The translations under genes were made by a program, and so were the position numbers. From the NCBI RefSeq assembly GCF_020510585.1, contig NZ_CP075190.1, forward strand, positions 1-64,000: DNA of 64,000 bases. The letters run 5' to 3'. Shown here in pieces: positions 1 through 13,359 of this stretch; the first letter of the stretch is position 1, and the number at the start of each line of letters is the position of its first letter. The notes beneath the pieces are model-generated. The model did no database searches. It saw only the letters and a list, made by a program, of their open reading frames with translations, and had not been told where the DNA came from. Source of the stretch: Ferribacterium limneticum. GTDB taxonomy: Bacteria > Pseudomonadota > Gammaproteobacteria > Burkholderiales > Rhodocyclaceae.

Positions 1-1392
1 ATGGCCGGTTTCTGGGAATCCTGTTTGCAGCGCTTCGAGCAGGAATTGCCCGCGCAGCAATTCAACACCTGGATCAGGCCCTTGCGGCTCGAAGGCGAAA
101 CCACGGCTCTGGACGACGGCCTGCGCCTTATCGCGCCGAACACTTTCATCTTGAAGTGGGTACGGGACCGCTATCTGACCCGCATTGAAGAATACAGCCG
201 CAGCTTTTTCTCCGGCCCGGTCAGCATCGCGCTGGTCATTGGCAGTGGAAAAACAGCCAGCCGGGTTGAAACCGGCGGCGAGGTTGGCGAAAAACCAGCT
301 GCCAAATCAGCAGCTAGCGGTGAAAAGAAGGCGCTGGCGCCAGAAAAACCACGCGCCAAGAGCGGCAATTACGAAAAGTCCCGGCTGTTTCAGTCCTTCA
401 CTTTCGACAATCTGGTGGTCGGCAAGGCTAATGACCTGGCACGTGCGGCGGCCGTCCAGGTGGCCAACAACCCCGGCGGTGCCTACAACCCGCTGTTCAT
501 CTACGGCGGTGCCGGCCTCGGCAAGACCCACCTGATTCACGCCATCGGCAACGCCATCGTCGCTGAAAACCCGGAAAAAATTGTCCGTTACGTTCATGCC
601 GAGGATTACTACTCGGACGTGGTGCGCGCCTATCAGCAAAAGTCCTTTGACAGTTTCAAGCGCACCTATCGTTCGCTCGATGTGCTGTTGCTCGATGATG
701 TCCAGTTCTTCAACGGCAAAAACCGTTCGCAGGAGGAGTTTTTCTTCCTGTTCAATGCGCTGATCGAAGCACGCAAGCAGATCATCATTACCTGCGATAC
801 CTATCCCAAGGATATTAACGGGTTGGATGATCGTCTGGTCACCCGCTTCGACTGGGGCCTGACTGTCCAGATCGAGCCGCCGGAACTGGAAATGCGTGTC
901 GCCATTCTGAAGAAGAAGGCGGAAGCGGAAGGTATCCACCTCGATGATGAGGTTCCGTTCTTCATCGCCAAGCATTTGCGTTCCAATGTGCGCGAACTTG
1001 AAGGCGCCCTGAAAAAGGTTCTGGCCTACTCGTCCTTCCATGGCCGTGCCATCGCGCTGGATCTGACCAAGGAAGCGCTCAAGGACGTCATCGGTTCAGC
1101 CCGTAATGTCGGCATTGACAACATCCAGAAGACCGTTGCCGATTATTACAAGATGAAGGTTGCCGAGTTGTTCTCGAAAAAGCGTACCCGCGCTATTGCC
1201 CGGCCGCGTCAGGTCGCCATGTGGCTCTGTCGGGAAGTGACTTCACACAGTTTTCCGGAAATAGGCGATGCCTTTGGCGGCCGCGATCACACGACGGTCA
1301 TTCATGCTGTCAAGACCATCGATGCCTTGCGCATTAAGGAAAATGAACTCAACCACGACCTGCATGTGTTGTTGCAGGTATTGAAAGGATGA
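1..1392 (+). CDS. dnaA: Chromosomal replication initiator protein DnaA
   Basis: DnaA binds 9-bp DnaA boxes at oriC, oligomerises with ATP and opens the duplex for DnaB loading. The 463 residues show the usual four-domain plan: an N-terminal DnaB-interaction domain, a variable linker of about residues 80-125, an AAA+ core with Walker A GGAGLGKTHL from residue 169 and Walker B LLLDDVQFF, and a C-terminal HTH domain carrying SFPEIGDAFGGRDHTTV. The length is normal for the family. The gene opens the window at its ATG, which suggests the chromosome was linearised here. It is followed by a DnaA-box-containing gap and dnaN, the classic order, so autoregulation through those boxes is likely. Identification is certain. 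Confidence 0.99.
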   Translation: MAGFWESCLQRFEQELPAQQFNTWIRPLRLEGETTALDDGLRLIAPNTFILKWVRDRYLTRIEEYSRSFFSGPVSIALVIGSGKTASRVETGGEVGEKPAAKSAASGEKKALAPEKPRAKSGNYEKSRLFQSFTFDNLVVGKANDLARAAAVQVANNPGGAYNPLFIYGGAGLGKTHLIHAIGNAIVAENPEKIVRYVHAEDYYSDVVRAYQQKSFDSFKRTYRSLDVLLLDDVQFFNGKNRSQEEFFFLFNALIEARKQIIITCDTYPKDINGLDDRLVTRFDWGLTVQIEPPELEMRVAILKKKAEAEGIHLDDEVPFFIAKHLRSNVRELEGALKKVLAYSSFHGRAIALDLTKEALKDVIGSARNVGIDNIQKTVADYYKMKVAELFSKKRTRAIARPRQVAMWLCREVTSHSFPEIGDAFGGRDHTTVIHAVKTIDALRIKENELNHDLHVLLQVLKG

Positions 1393-1601
1393 GGCTGTCG
1401 ATAAGTCTGTGGAAAAGCTGTGTATCAATTGTGGATCATATGGAATTACCCACTTTGTGGGAAAATTGTCCGGATTTCACCCACAGGCAATTCAGTCGTT
1501 TTCGCAGACCGTAAAATTTGATTCAAACACCTGAAATTAAACAATATTTTTCAGTTATTCACAGAATTGTTCCCGATATAGTCTACTTAGGAATTTAATT
1601 T
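1393..1601. other. dnaA-dnaN intergenic region with DnaA-like boxes
   Basis: This 209-bp gap contains several matches to the DnaA box TTATNCACA or its complement: TGTGGAAAA (1408-1416), TGTGGATCA (1430-1438, one mismatch) and TTATTCACA (1555-1563). The stretch 1515-1600 is AT-rich. In many bacteria this gap is oriC or carries dnaA/dnaN autoregulatory sites. Because a second, stronger box cluster lies between hemE and priA, I cannot say from sequence alone which is the functional origin. It also presumably holds the dnaN promoter. Confidence 0.6.
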
Positions 1602-5271
<3,670 letters not shown>

Positions 5272-5300
5272 CCCGGTTCACAACGGCAATTCAGTTCAGA

Positions 5301-5322
5301 AAAGGCTCCGCAGGGAGCCTTT
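5301..5322 (+). terminator. Intrinsic terminator after gyrB
   Basis: AAAGGCTCC (5301-5309) pairs with GGAGCCTTT (5314-5322) around a GCAG loop. It lies between the gyrB stop and the dtd ribosome-binding site, so dtd needs its own promoter or read-through. Confidence 0.75.
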
Positions 5323-5345
5323 TCCATTTTGACGAGAGGTTCGGC

Positions 5346-5798
5346 ATGCGGGTGGTGATTCAGCGGGTCAGGGAGGCCAGTGTTACGGTCAACCGGAAAA
5401 TATGCGGAAAAATAGAATCGGGCCTGCTCGTGCTGGCCGGTTTCGAGGCCGACGACAGCGCGGCTGATCTCGACTGGATGGCCGGCAAGATCGTTCGCCT
5501 GCGCCTGTTTTCCGACGAGAACGGGGTGATGAATCGTAGTGTCGTCGAAGCTGGCGGAGAGATTCTTGCTGTCTCGCAATTCACGCTTTATGCCTCGGTA
5601 AAAAAAGGCAATCGGCCGTCGTGGAGCCGGGCGGCGCGTGGCGATGTGTCGCAGCCGCTGTTCGACCAGTTTGTTGCCAGGTTGTCGGCTGAGCTCGGCA
5701 AGCCGGTGCCGACCGGGGTGTTTGGGGCGGACATGGAAGTCGGCCTGATTAACGATGGGCCGGTCACGCTGAGCATCGATTCCAGGACGCCGGAGTAG
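5346..5798 (+). CDS. dtd: D-aminoacyl-tRNA deacylase
   Basis: Dtd hydrolyses D-aminoacyl-tRNAs (and Gly-tRNA-Ala), preventing D-amino acid misincorporation. The 150-residue protein starts MRVVIQRV and carries both family motifs, SQFTLY and GPVT ([12 protein letters not shown]). I chose the ATG at 5346, preceded by GAGAGG, because the open frame upstream overlaps gyrB and shows no homology. A copy of the dispersed CGGTCAACCGG motif lies inside the gene (5385-5400) and encodes TVNRK. The surrounding protein aligns with the E. coli sequence as I remember it without a gap, so the motif sits there by substitution, not insertion. Confidence 0.96.
   Translation: MRVVIQRVREASVTVNRKICGKIESGLLVLAGFEADDSAADLDWMAGKIVRLRLFSDENGVMNRSVVEAGGEILAVSQFTLYASVKKGNRPSWSRAARGDVSQPLFDQFVARLSAELGKPVPTGVFGADMEVGLINDGPVTLSIDSRTPE
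5385..5400 (+). repeat. USS-like dispersed motif, copy 1
   Basis: ACGGTCAACCGGAAAA is followed by a second A-rich block at about 5406-5412. It lies in the coding strand of dtd. Confidence 0.75.
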
Positions 5799-5803
5799 GC
5801 GGA

Positions 5804-6655
5804 TCAAGTACAGGCAACGGCCTGGTGGAGGCGGCTGATGCCGTCGAGGCCGCCGATGGCTAGCCCGATGCCGTTCGCTGCGTCGGGCACTTCCGGTTCG
5901 CCGGGGTTGATGCGGATGAGCCGGCCGCCGCAGTCTTCGGAAAAATGGCGGACAGTCGGGATGTTCGTCCCGGCGCCAATTTCGATGCAGACCAGACGTT
6001 CTACCGTGCTCAGCCATTGTTGCAGACGCTGGTATTGCAGCGTCGTGCGTCGGTCCACCCAGCCCCAGTCGCCGAACATCAAAATGTTCGGGCGGGCGAG
6101 GGCGCCGCAGTGCGGGCAATGGGGCAATTCGTTGAGCAGACGGCAGTTGGCGGCATCGATTTCAGGATGAAAGTCGTCAGCCGGCCAGATTTGCTCGCCG
6201 CAACCCGCCAGGCATTGCAGGTGATGGATGGAACCGTGGATTTCGCAGACCCGGTCGGTAGCGAAGCCGGCTTTCTGGAACTGGCCATCGACGTTGCTGG
6301 TGAAGGCGCGGAGGCCGTGCGGCATGTTTTTCGCCAGGTCGAGGAGCAGGGCGAAGCCGGCGTGCGGCGTGGTTTTCCGGTAGAGGGCCAGGCGATGGCC
6401 GTAGAAGCCCCAGGCGAGGCGCGGGTCGGTGGCGAAGGCGGCCGGGTTGGCGATCGATTCGAAGGCGATTCTGGCCCGGCCGAGCGCTGGATAGACGGAC
6501 CAGAATCCGCCCGGCCCGCGAAAGTCGGGCAGACCGGAGGCTATGCCCATGCCGGCGCCAGCGGTGATCAGCAGGCCGTCGGCTTGACGCAGCCATTCGG
6601 CTGCCCGGGACAGATTCAGGGCTTGTTGTGGGTCAGGCACGGGCTTCCCCGCCAA
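5804..6655 (-). CDS. Sir2-family NAD-dependent protein deacetylase (sirtuin)
   Basis: Sirtuins remove acyl groups from lysines using NAD+, giving nicotinamide and O-acyl-ADP-ribose. The 283 residues show the NAD-binding motif GAGMGIASGLPDFRG near the N-terminus, a variant of the TQNID motif (TSNVDGQF), the catalytic histidine in EIHGSIHH, and a zinc module with CLAGCGE and CPHCG. It converges with dtd, 5 bp apart at the stops. The substitutions in the second motif suggest a divergent subfamily; the substrate is unknown. ADP-ribosyl transfer is an alternative activity in some divergent sirtuins. Confidence 0.88.
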   Translation of the reverse strand: MAGKPVPDPQQALNLSRAAEWLRQADGLLITAGAGMGIASGLPDFRGPGGFWSVYPALGRARIAFESIANPAAFATDPRLAWGFYGHRLALYRKTTPHAGFALLLDLAKNMPHGLRAFTSNVDGQFQKAGFATDRVCEIHGSIHHLQCLAGCGEQIWPADDFHPEIDAANCRLLNELPHCPHCGALARPNILMFGDWGWVDRRTTLQYQRLQQWLSTVERLVCIEIGAGTNIPTVRHFSEDCGGRLIRINPGEPEVPDAANGIGLAIGGLDGISRLHQAVACT

Positions 6656-6660
6656 ATTCC

Positions 6661-6692
6661 ACGGTCAACCGGGAAAAAAGCCGAAATTTGAA
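6661..6692 (+). repeat. USS-like dispersed motif, copy 2
   Basis: ACGGTCAACCGGG and an A-run, then GCCGAAATTTGAAAT. It lies in the short gap between the sirtuin start and the HD-GYP gene. The second block is nearly identical to that of copy 5. Confidence 0.8.
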
Positions 6693-6703
6693 ATGCTCCG
6701 GCC

Positions 6704-7843
6704 TCAGTTGCTGCCCTTTTCGGGGTTGGCCAGCATCGCCGGGTAAGTTTCAGGATCGTCCGTGTGGTGAAAAATCTCGTTGATCTGGAATTCCAGATCG
6801 GTCAGGGCGCCGTGTTCGTCGGCGTAGATTTCCTTGATGCGGAGGACTTCCGGCAGGGCGCTCCGGAAAGCGTCGATCAGCGTCGGGTCGAAATGTTTGC
6901 CAGATTGCTCGTAGAGGTATTGCAAGGCTTCCTCGACCGGCACTGCGTTCTTGTATGGGCGGACCGAAACGAGCGCATCGAAGACATCGGCGATGGCAAC
7001 AATTCGGCCTTCGAGCGGAATGTTTTCGCCCTTGAGTTGTTGCGGGTAGCCGCTGCCGTCCCACTTTTCGTGGTGGGTGAGGGCGATGATGCGCGAGGTT
7101 TCGAGTAGCTCGTTGTCGTGCTTGCCGATGATTTCGGCGCCCATGATCGGGTGCTGGTGCATGACATCCCATTCTGCGGCATCGAGTTTCCCCGGCTTGA
7201 GCAGGATGGCGTCGGGGATGCCGATCTTGCCGATGTCGTGCATCGGCGCGGTGTTGAAGATGATGTTGGCGGCTTCTTCGCCGAGGCCGTGGGCGACAGC
7301 GATGATGCGGGCGTAGTGGCTCATGCGCAGGACGTGGTTGCCGGTCTCGTTATCCTTGAATTCGGCGGCCCGGCCAAGCCGGCGAATGATCTGCTGGCGC
7401 GTCGTGAGCAGCTCGTGGGTGCGCTGGCGGACCATGCGTTCGAGTTCGCGCGACTGGTCGTAGAGCGCGAGGTGGGTGCGCACCCGGGCTTTGACGATGG
7501 GCGGGCTGATCGGCTTGGTGATGTAATCGACCGCACCGGTTTCCAGGCCACGCTGCTCGTCCTCGACGCTGGTCATGGCAGTGACGAAAATGATCGGGAT
7601 GCGCCGGCGGTCGGGGTTCGATTTGAGGCGCCGGCAGATTTCCAGGCCGCTCAGGCCGGGCATCATGATGTCGAGCAGGATGAGGTCGGGCGGCTCGTCG
7701 GAATAGACGATCTTGAGCGCCTTCTCGCCCGACGTGGCGATGCGGATTCGATAGTTGTCACGCAGCACTTCGCTGAGCAGATCGATGTTTTCCGGGCTGT
7801 CGTCGACGACCAGGATGCATTGTTTGGGGAGTAGGGGGGACAT
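6704..7843 (-). CDS. Response regulator with HD-GYP c-di-GMP phosphodiesterase domain
   Basis: The 379-residue protein has an N-terminal receiver domain (about residues 9-125, phospho-acceptor Asp in LILLDIMMPGLSG). It is followed by an HD-GYP domain (about 165-340) with HDIGKIGIPD and HHEKWDGSGYP, the metal-binding and signature residues of active c-di-GMP hydrolases. It would lower c-di-GMP when phosphorylated. The gene starts 23 bp after the stop of the large hybrid kinase upstream on the same strand, so the two are probably co-transcribed partners. The output process is unknown; motility, attachment or biofilm control is typical of the family. Confidence 0.93.
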   Translation of the reverse strand: MSPLLPKQCILVVDDSPENIDLLSEVLRDNYRIRIATSGEKALKIVYSDEPPDLILLDIMMPGLSGLEICRRLKSNPDRRRIPIIFVTAMTSVEDEQRGLETGAVDYITKPISPPIVKARVRTHLALYDQSRELERMVRQRTHELLTTRQQIIRRLGRAAEFKDNETGNHVLRMSHYARIIAVAHGLGEEAANIIFNTAPMHDIGKIGIPDAILLKPGKLDAAEWDVMHQHPIMGAEIIGKHDNELLETSRIIALTHHEKWDGSGYPQQLKGENIPLEGRIVAIADVFDALVSVRPYKNAVPVEEALQYLYEQSGKHFDPTLIDAFRSALPEVLRIKEIYADEHGALTDLEFQINEIFHHTDDPETYPAMLANPEKGSN

Positions 7844-7866
7844 GGTTTAGTTCTCGTCAGATTGGC

Positions 7867-10800
7867 TCAAGGTTTGCCCTGAATCGGGGCGAGTTGCTGC
7901 AGGGTTGCCGATGCATCTTCAAAGTCATATTGCCCAATCTGCCGGGCAAGCTGTTCGACCAGATGCGGGTCGCATTGGGCGCGAAGCCAGGCGGATATTT
8001 TTTCAAAATGCTGGACGGCTGCGGCATCGTCATCGTCCAGAAGCTGGCGCAGCGTGGAAAGAGCAGTGGCCTGCCCGTCGGACTTGGGAGCCAGCACAAT
8101 CGGCGCTGTTGCCGCCGCGGTCGGAAGTGTTGCTGGAATGCTCAGGGCGGGCAGTAGCGCCACATCCAGTTTGCCCAGCAACCCGTCGATTGCCTCGTCG
8201 CCGACGGGCATCCCCTTCCTGAGCTTCTCTTCCAGTTCGCCGGCCAGATGGGCCACGTTGACCGCACCGATATTGCCGGCCAGGCCACGCAAGGTGTGGG
8301 CACGCAGGATCATGGCAGCGCTGTCGCCCTGTTGCCGGTCGGCCTGAAGGCGCTCGACCACGTCACCCTGATTCTCGCGGAAGCGGCTGACCAGACGGTC
8401 GTACATGCTGCGATTGCCACCCATCCGCGCCAGGGCGGCGGCCGTGTCGATCTCGGCCATATCCTTCGGGCTTGCGGGAATGGCTACGGCGGGACGAGGC
8501 AGGCTGTCGCGCTCGCCAGACTTGAGCCAGTGCGCCAGCGTGCTGTGGAGGACGGCAACGTCGATGGGCTTCGGGATATGGTCGTTCATGCCGGCCGCCA
8601 GGCAGCGCTCACGGTCGCTGGCCAGGGCGTTGGCCGTCATGGCGACGATCGGTAGCTGGCGCATCTGCAATTCGTCGCGGATCTTGGCAGTGGCCACGTA
8701 GCCGTCCATGACCGGCATCTGGCAATCCATCAGCACCAGTTCGTAAGCGTTACGCTGCACGGCGTTGACAGCCTGCTGGCCGTTTTCGGCCGTATCGACG
8801 CTTAGCCCGATATTGCTCAACATTTCCTGGGCCAGTTCGCGATTGACCTCGTTGTCCTCGACGAGCAGCACGCGCCGGCCCGAGAACTGGCGCGTCAGAT
8901 TGTTCGGCGTCACCGGCGGGACGGCAGCGAGGGCCGTTTCCCGATGCAGCGCGACCATGATGCTGTCGAACAGCGACGACGGCGTCGCCGGTTTGCTCAG
9001 GATGGCGCCAACCGCCAGACTGCCGAGCGCCGCCTGCAACTCCTCGTGATCGAAAGCGGTGGCCATCACGATGGCCGCCTTGTCAGCCGGCGCCGACTGG
9101 CCGATCTGGCGGACCAGTTCGACCCCATCCATGCCCGGCATCTTCCAGTCGATGATGAGCAATCCGTAAGGCTGTCCGGCCTGGCTGGCCGCCGCCAATG
9201 CGCTGAGTGCGGCGCTGCCGCTGGCCACGGCATGGCTGGAAATGCCGAGTGCTGTCAGCATCTGCGTGAAGACTTCGCAGGCGCCGGGGCTGTCATCGAC
9301 GACCAGGGCGCGCAGGTCATCGGGTAGCCCGATGCGCCGCGGCATCGCGTCGTCGCCGACGGCCAGCCCGAAGCCAAGGCGGAAGTTGAAGCAACTGCCG
9401 GCACCGAGCCGGCTCGTGACGCCGATGCTGCCGCCCTGCAGCTCAACGATGCGCTTGCAGATCGACAGGCCGAGGCCGGTGCCGCCGTATTTTCGGGTGG
9501 TCGAGGTATCGGCCTGGGTGAAGGCCGAGAACAGTTGTTCCTGCAGCTCCGGGCTCATGCCGATGCCGGTATCGCGTACTTCAAAGCCCAGTTCGACCTT
9601 GCCATCACTGCCCGCCAGCCGGTGCACGACGACGGTGATTTCACCGGCCTCGGTAAATTTGATGGCGTTGCCAACCAGATTGAGCAGGACCTGGCCAAGA
9701 CGCAGCGAATCGCCAATCAGGCGGTCGGGGACATCGGCGGCAACGTCGTAGAGCAGCTCCAGCCCACGTTCGCGGGCTTTCTGCGCGCACAGGTCGCCGA
9801 GATGGCGCAGGCTGGCGTCGAGGCTGAAGGGCGCCTGCTCGAAATGCATCATGCCGGCCTCGATCTTCGACAGGTCGAGAATGTCGTTGATGATGCCGAG
9901 CAGCCCCTTGGCGGCGTTGTCGACCTTGCTCAGGTAGTTTTTCTGGCGGGAAGTCAGTTCGGTCTGCAAGGCGAGGTGGGTCATGCCGATGATGGCGTTC
10001 ATCGGCGTGCGGATTTCGTGGCTCATGTTGGCCAGGAAGTCGGCCTTCGCCGCGGCTGCCGATTCGGCTGCAGCCTGCGCCCTTTCCGCGGCGCGCTTGG
10101 CCTCCTTGAGCGGCGAGATGTCGACGATGATGCCGATCAGGCCGCCCGGCGTGCCGTCGGGCGAGCGGAAGCCGCTGATCGAATAGAGCGTGTCGCGCAG
10201 CCGACCCTCGGCATCGGCCATTTGTACTTCACGCGTGATCCTGCCGCATTCGGCGATCACCTTTTCGTCTTCCGCCTGATAGGCCTGGCGCGCCTCTTCC
10301 GGCAGGTAATCGAGATCGAGCACGCGCTTGCCGATGAAATGGTGGCGGTCGACACCGAAAAACTCCTCGTAGGCCCGGTTGCAGCCGAGGAAACGGGTGT
10401 GCGCGCCCTTGTAGAAAATGGCGTTGGGAATGGTGTCGAGCAAGGCCTGCAGGAAGGCAAACTGGCGGATCAGTTCGCCTTCCATTTCGCGCCGGTCGCT
10501 GATATCGAGGACGGTCACCAGCAGCGAGTCGAGCTGGCCATCCTCGTCGCGGACCGGGGCAATCTGGACGTCACCCCAGCTGGTTTTCCCATGCGCATCG
10601 ACGAACTCGAACTCATGCCGGACGGCATTGCTTTGCCCGGAGGCGATCTGCGGCAGGATTTCGTTCATCCGGGCCTCAATTTCGGCCGGGAAGACGATGT
10701 CTTCGGGATGCGCCAGCAGCACATCGATGGGCTGGCCGACAAAGCGGGCAAAGGCCGGATTGACCAGCGTCGGCCGGCGATCCGGGCTGAGGCTGACGAT

Positions 10801-12186
10801 GCCGACCGCGGCGTTGTCGAAAATGGCGCGGAAGAAGGCTTCGCGCTTTTGCAGGATGTCCTGGCTCTGGCGCAGGGCATGTGTGCGCTTGGCGACCTTG
10901 AGTTCCAGCTCGATCTGCGCGTCTTCCTGCGCCCGGCGAGCGCTGCGCAGGTGCTGGCGCATGCCTTCGAGGGCGGCGGCAAGCTGGGTGACTTCGCGCC
11001 AGGGCGCGTCGGTGGTGACGGGCTGATCGAGTTCGAGCCGGCCGATACGTGTGCTGTCCTCGGCCAGGGCATGCAGCGGTGCGCCAAAGCGGCGGGCAAT
11101 GTGGATGGCGACGGCCATGCCCAGCGCCAGGGCGGAAAGGGTGATAAGGGCGAGCAGCAGCAGATCTTCGCGGGAAATCGGGACGAAATCGTTTTCCGGG
11201 GCGATAACACCGAGCAGGATGCCGCTGGCGTTGCCTTCGAGCGGGCGGAAGAGGCTGACCCAGTGCCCGTCCGGGCGATCGAATCGCTGCACGCCATGGG
11301 CGGCTGCCGGCATCGCCTGCCAGCGACGAAAAGCGTCGGATAACTCAGGCAGTTCGAGTTCTTCGGAGGTCTTGAGCAGGGCCTGACTGATGGCCTGGCG
11401 GTCGCTGAAACGGGCATCGCGCGGCAGTGCTATGAGCTTGCCTTCCTTGAGAAAAAGCGCCGCCTTGCCCTGCGAACCGAAAGTCATCCGGGTGGTGAAT
11501 TCGGCGATGTCGATGAGCCGGACGTCGTGGGCGATGACGTAGTTCGAGCCATCGCTGGCTGTCCACCGCATGGCGGCCGTAATGCCGGGCTCCTTGGTGG
11601 TGAAGAAGATGTACGGCTCGGTCCAGTGCACCGCCTGAGTCTCGGTCAGCGCCATGGCACCCTTGAACCACGGGCGTTCCCGGGCGTCGTAGTTGCGTTC
11701 ACGCATCTCGACATTCTCGATCTGGCGGTTCTTGTTCCAGGTGATCCAGTAGGTCTGGTTGCCCCATTCGGCCGGATTGCTGATGCGGTTGAGCCAGCGG
11801 CCTTCGTCGGTCATCAGGAGGAGGATTTCACGGCCCGATTCGTGGGCGAAAATGACCGAGGTGATCTCGCCATGATTGGCGATGATGGGGAAGAAGAACT
11901 CGTTGAAACGCAGCAGTTGCGTTTGATCGATATCGTTGTTGACGCCCCAGCCGTGGCTGCTGCGCAGCGTTACTTCGACGGTCTTGAAAAGGCGGGTGAC
12001 GCGGGCTTCGAGCTGTTCGGCGGCGAGCCGCATCTGGGACTCGGCCAGTCGGTCTACGGTGGGCCGGCCGATTAGCTGATACAGGCTGAAAGCGAAGACG
12101 GCGAGGGAAAGCAGGATAAGCAGGCCGATACGCAGTACCAGACTGTTGGCGAACCCCGGCTTGTTGAAGAAACCATCTCGCAGCAT
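7867..12186 (-). CDS. Large hybrid sensor histidine kinase (sensor-HAMP-PAS-PAS-HisKA-HATPase-REC-REC-Hpt)
   Basis: This is a 1439-residue membrane sensor. A first transmembrane segment (about residues 16-38) and a second (about 350-375) flank a periplasmic sensor domain, probably Cache-like. Then come a HAMP-like linker, two PAS domains (about 460-570 and 590-700), HisKA with [13 protein letters not shown] near residue 722, an HATPase domain ending [12 protein letters not shown], two receiver domains (Asp in [11 protein letters not shown] and [11 protein letters not shown]), and an Hpt domain with the histidine in [13 protein letters not shown]. It can run a full phosphorelay internally and most likely passes phosphate to the adjacent HD-GYP regulator. 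The ligand is not evident. Confidence 0.94.
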   Translation of the reverse strand: MLRDGFFNKPGFANSLVLRIGLLILLSLAVFAFSLYQLIGRPTVDRLAESQMRLAAEQLEARVTRLFKTVEVTLRSSHGWGVNNDIDQTQLLRFNEFFFPIIANHGEITSVIFAHESGREILLLMTDEGRWLNRISNPAEWGNQTYWITWNKNRQIENVEMRERNYDARERPWFKGAMALTETQAVHWTEPYIFFTTKEPGITAAMRWTASDGSNYVIAHDVRLIDIAEFTTRMTFGSQGKAALFLKEGKLIALPRDARFSDRQAISQALLKTSEELELPELSDAFRRWQAMPAAAHGVQRFDRPDGHWVSLFRPLEGNASGILLGVIAPENDFVPISREDLLLLALITLSALALGMAVAIHIARRFGAPLHALAEDSTRIGRLELDQPVTTDAPWREVTQLAAALEGMRQHLRSARRAQEDAQIELELKVAKRTHALRQSQDILQKREAFFRAIFDNAAVGIVSLSPDRRPTLVNPAFARFVGQPIDVLLAHPEDIVFPAEIEARMNEILPQIASGQSNAVRHEFEFVDAHGKTSWGDVQIAPVRDEDGQLDSLLVTVLDISDRREMEGELIRQFAFLQALLDTIPNAIFYKGAHTRFLGCNRAYEEFFGVDRHHFIGKRVLDLDYLPEEARQAYQAEDEKVIAECGRITREVQMADAEGRLRDTLYSISGFRSPDGTPGGLIGIIVDISPLKEAKRAAERAQAAAESAAAAKADFLANMSHEIRTPMNAIIGMTHLALQTELTSRQKNYLSKVDNAAKGLLGIINDILDLSKIEAGMMHFEQAPFSLDASLRHLGDLCAQKARERGLELLYDVAADVPDRLIGDSLRLGQVLLNLVGNAIKFTEAGEITVVVHRLAGSDGKVELGFEVRDTGIGMSPELQEQLFSAFTQADTSTTRKYGGTGLGLSICKRIVELQGGSIGVTSRLGAGSCFNFRLGFGLAVGDDAMPRRIGLPDDLRALVVDDSPGACEVFTQMLTALGISSHAVASGSAALSALAAASQAGQPYGLLIIDWKMPGMDGVELVRQIGQSAPADKAAIVMATAFDHEELQAALGSLAVGAILSKPATPSSLFDSIMVALHRETALAAVPPVTPNNLTRQFSGRRVLLVEDNEVNRELAQEMLSNIGLSVDTAENGQQAVNAVQRNAYELVLMDCQMPVMDGYVATAKIRDELQMRQLPIVAMTANALASDRERCLAAGMNDHIPKPIDVAVLHSTLAHWLKSGERDSLPRPAVAIPASPKDMAEIDTAAALARMGGNRSMYDRLVSRFRENQGDVVERLQADRQQGDSAAMILRAHTLRGLAGNIGAVNVAHLAGELEEKLRKGMPVGDEAIDGLLGKLDVALLPALSIPATLPTAAATAPIVLAPKSDGQATALSTLRQLLDDDDAAAVQHFEKISAWLRAQCDPHLVEQLARQIGQYDFEDASATLQQLAPIQGKP

Positions 12187-12306
12187 TCCTCCCCCTGTTA
12201 GTGAATGCCTACGTTCCCCTGACGACGAATTATTATTGTTTTTCCAGCAGCAATGTTACGAGATATCCGGACCGGGCGTATACATGTCAGCAGAATGATT
12301 TTCTGC

Positions 12307-13359
12307 TCAGGGAAGGACCGTTAATTCAGGCGCCTGGCCGATGAACTCGAGGCGCTGACGCAGGGCTTCGGTGACGAAAATCCGGTTGTCGCGGTCGACG
12401 CGCAAAACGAGGCCGATTTCCATCTTCTTCGCCATATCGCGCCAGCCATTCGGGCCGGCGATGAAGATTGGCTTCGACGTGGCGTCCGACAAGGTGCCGG
12501 AGCGCGGCCCGGCCGGAATGAGCACGGTGACGGCCTGCGTGTGGTCGGCCGGATAGCCGGTGCGCGGGTCGAGCAGGTGGGCGTAACGCTGGCCTTCGAG
12601 CTCGAAGAAACGCTGGTAGTCGCCCGAGGTGCCGATCGCCTCGCCGTCGGCCAGCGTGACGGTGGCCAGCGGGCCGGGCTGGCGCGGGTGCTGGATGCCG
12701 ACACGCCACGGCTTGCCTTGCTTGCTGCCCAGCGCCATGACGTTGCCGCCGATGTTGATCAGCGCGTTGTTGATGCCCTGAGCACGCAGAATGGCGGCGG
12801 CGCGGTCGAGGGCGACGCCTTTGAGGTAGCCGCCGAAATCGAGGGCGACATCGCGGTTGCGGCTGCGTACGGTGGTGCCGTCGAGGCTGATGTCGGCGAT
12901 TGACGGTTTGCTCGCCAGCCAGGCCTTGATCTCGGCAGCTGGCGGCAGTTCGGCCTTGAATTCATCGGCCTGAAAGCCCCACAGCTTGATGAGCTGGCCG
13001 ATGCCGGGGTCGAACAGATAGTCGCCCTGTTTGGCCAGTGCCTGGGCTTCCTGGACGAATTCGGCGAGTTCCGGAGTCACTTTCAACGGTCGACCGGAAA
13101 AAATGGCCAAATTCAAAGTCGTCAGTTCGGATGGTTGCCACGCATGGTAGGCGCGGTGCAGGCGGTCGAACTCGCGGAGTACGGCAGCGATGGCCTTGCG
13201 CCCCTGTTCGGGATCTTCGCTGACGACCAGCACTTCGACGCGGGTGCCGAAGACGTAGGCCTGCTGTTCCTGCAACGGCGTGCGGCCGCAGGCGGAGAGG
13301 AGGACGGCGGCGGTGGCGACGGCCAGGGCCGTCAGGAAAAGCTTTAGGAAATGCCGCAT
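12307..13359 (-). CDS. apbE: FAD:protein FMN transferase (ApbE family lipoprotein)
   Basis: ApbE attaches FMN covalently to threonine or serine of periplasmic or membrane-exposed flavoproteins such as NqrB/C or RnfG. I place the start at ATG 13359 (MRHFLKLF). This gives a clean lipoprotein signal with the lipobox LLSAC; the longer open frame upstream is arginine/proline-rich shadow of gshB. The 350 residues include the family stretches DFGGYLKGVALDRAA, GGNVMALG and TSGDYQRFFE. The start overlaps the end of gshB by 16 bp, indicating coupled translation at the end of a gshA-gshB-apbE operon. A variant dispersed motif lies at 13086-13103. Confidence 0.93.
   Translation of the reverse strand: MRHFLKLFLTALAVATAAVLLSACGRTPLQEQQAYVFGTRVEVLVVSEDPEQGRKAIAAVLREFDRLHRAYHAWQPSELTTLNLAIFSGRPLKVTPELAEFVQEAQALAKQGDYLFDPGIGQLIKLWGFQADEFKAELPPAAEIKAWLASKPSIADISLDGTTVRSRNRDVALDFGGYLKGVALDRAAAILRAQGINNALINIGGNVMALGSKQGKPWRVGIQHPRQPGPLATVTLADGEAIGTSGDYQRFFELEGQRYAHLLDPRTGYPADHTQAVTVLIPAGPRSGTLSDATSKPIFIAGPNGWRDMAKKMEIGLVLRVDRDNRIFVTEALRQRLEFIGQAPELTVLP
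13086..13117 (+). repeat. USS-like dispersed motif, copy 3 (variant core)
   Basis: ACGGTCGACCGGAAAAAA is followed by GGCCAAATTCAAA. It has one change in the core. It lies within apbE on the non-coding strand; the gene reads through it as AIFSGRPLKV. Confidence 0.65.

Noticed and set aside
430..440. CACGTG core inside dnaA as a possible parS
   Set aside because: The flanks (GG..CGG) do not match GTTT/AAAC; only the six-base core is shared.
9535..11343. 602-codon open frame on the plus strand
   Set aside because: Antisense to the hybrid kinase, whose domains are unmistakable; no motif in this frame.
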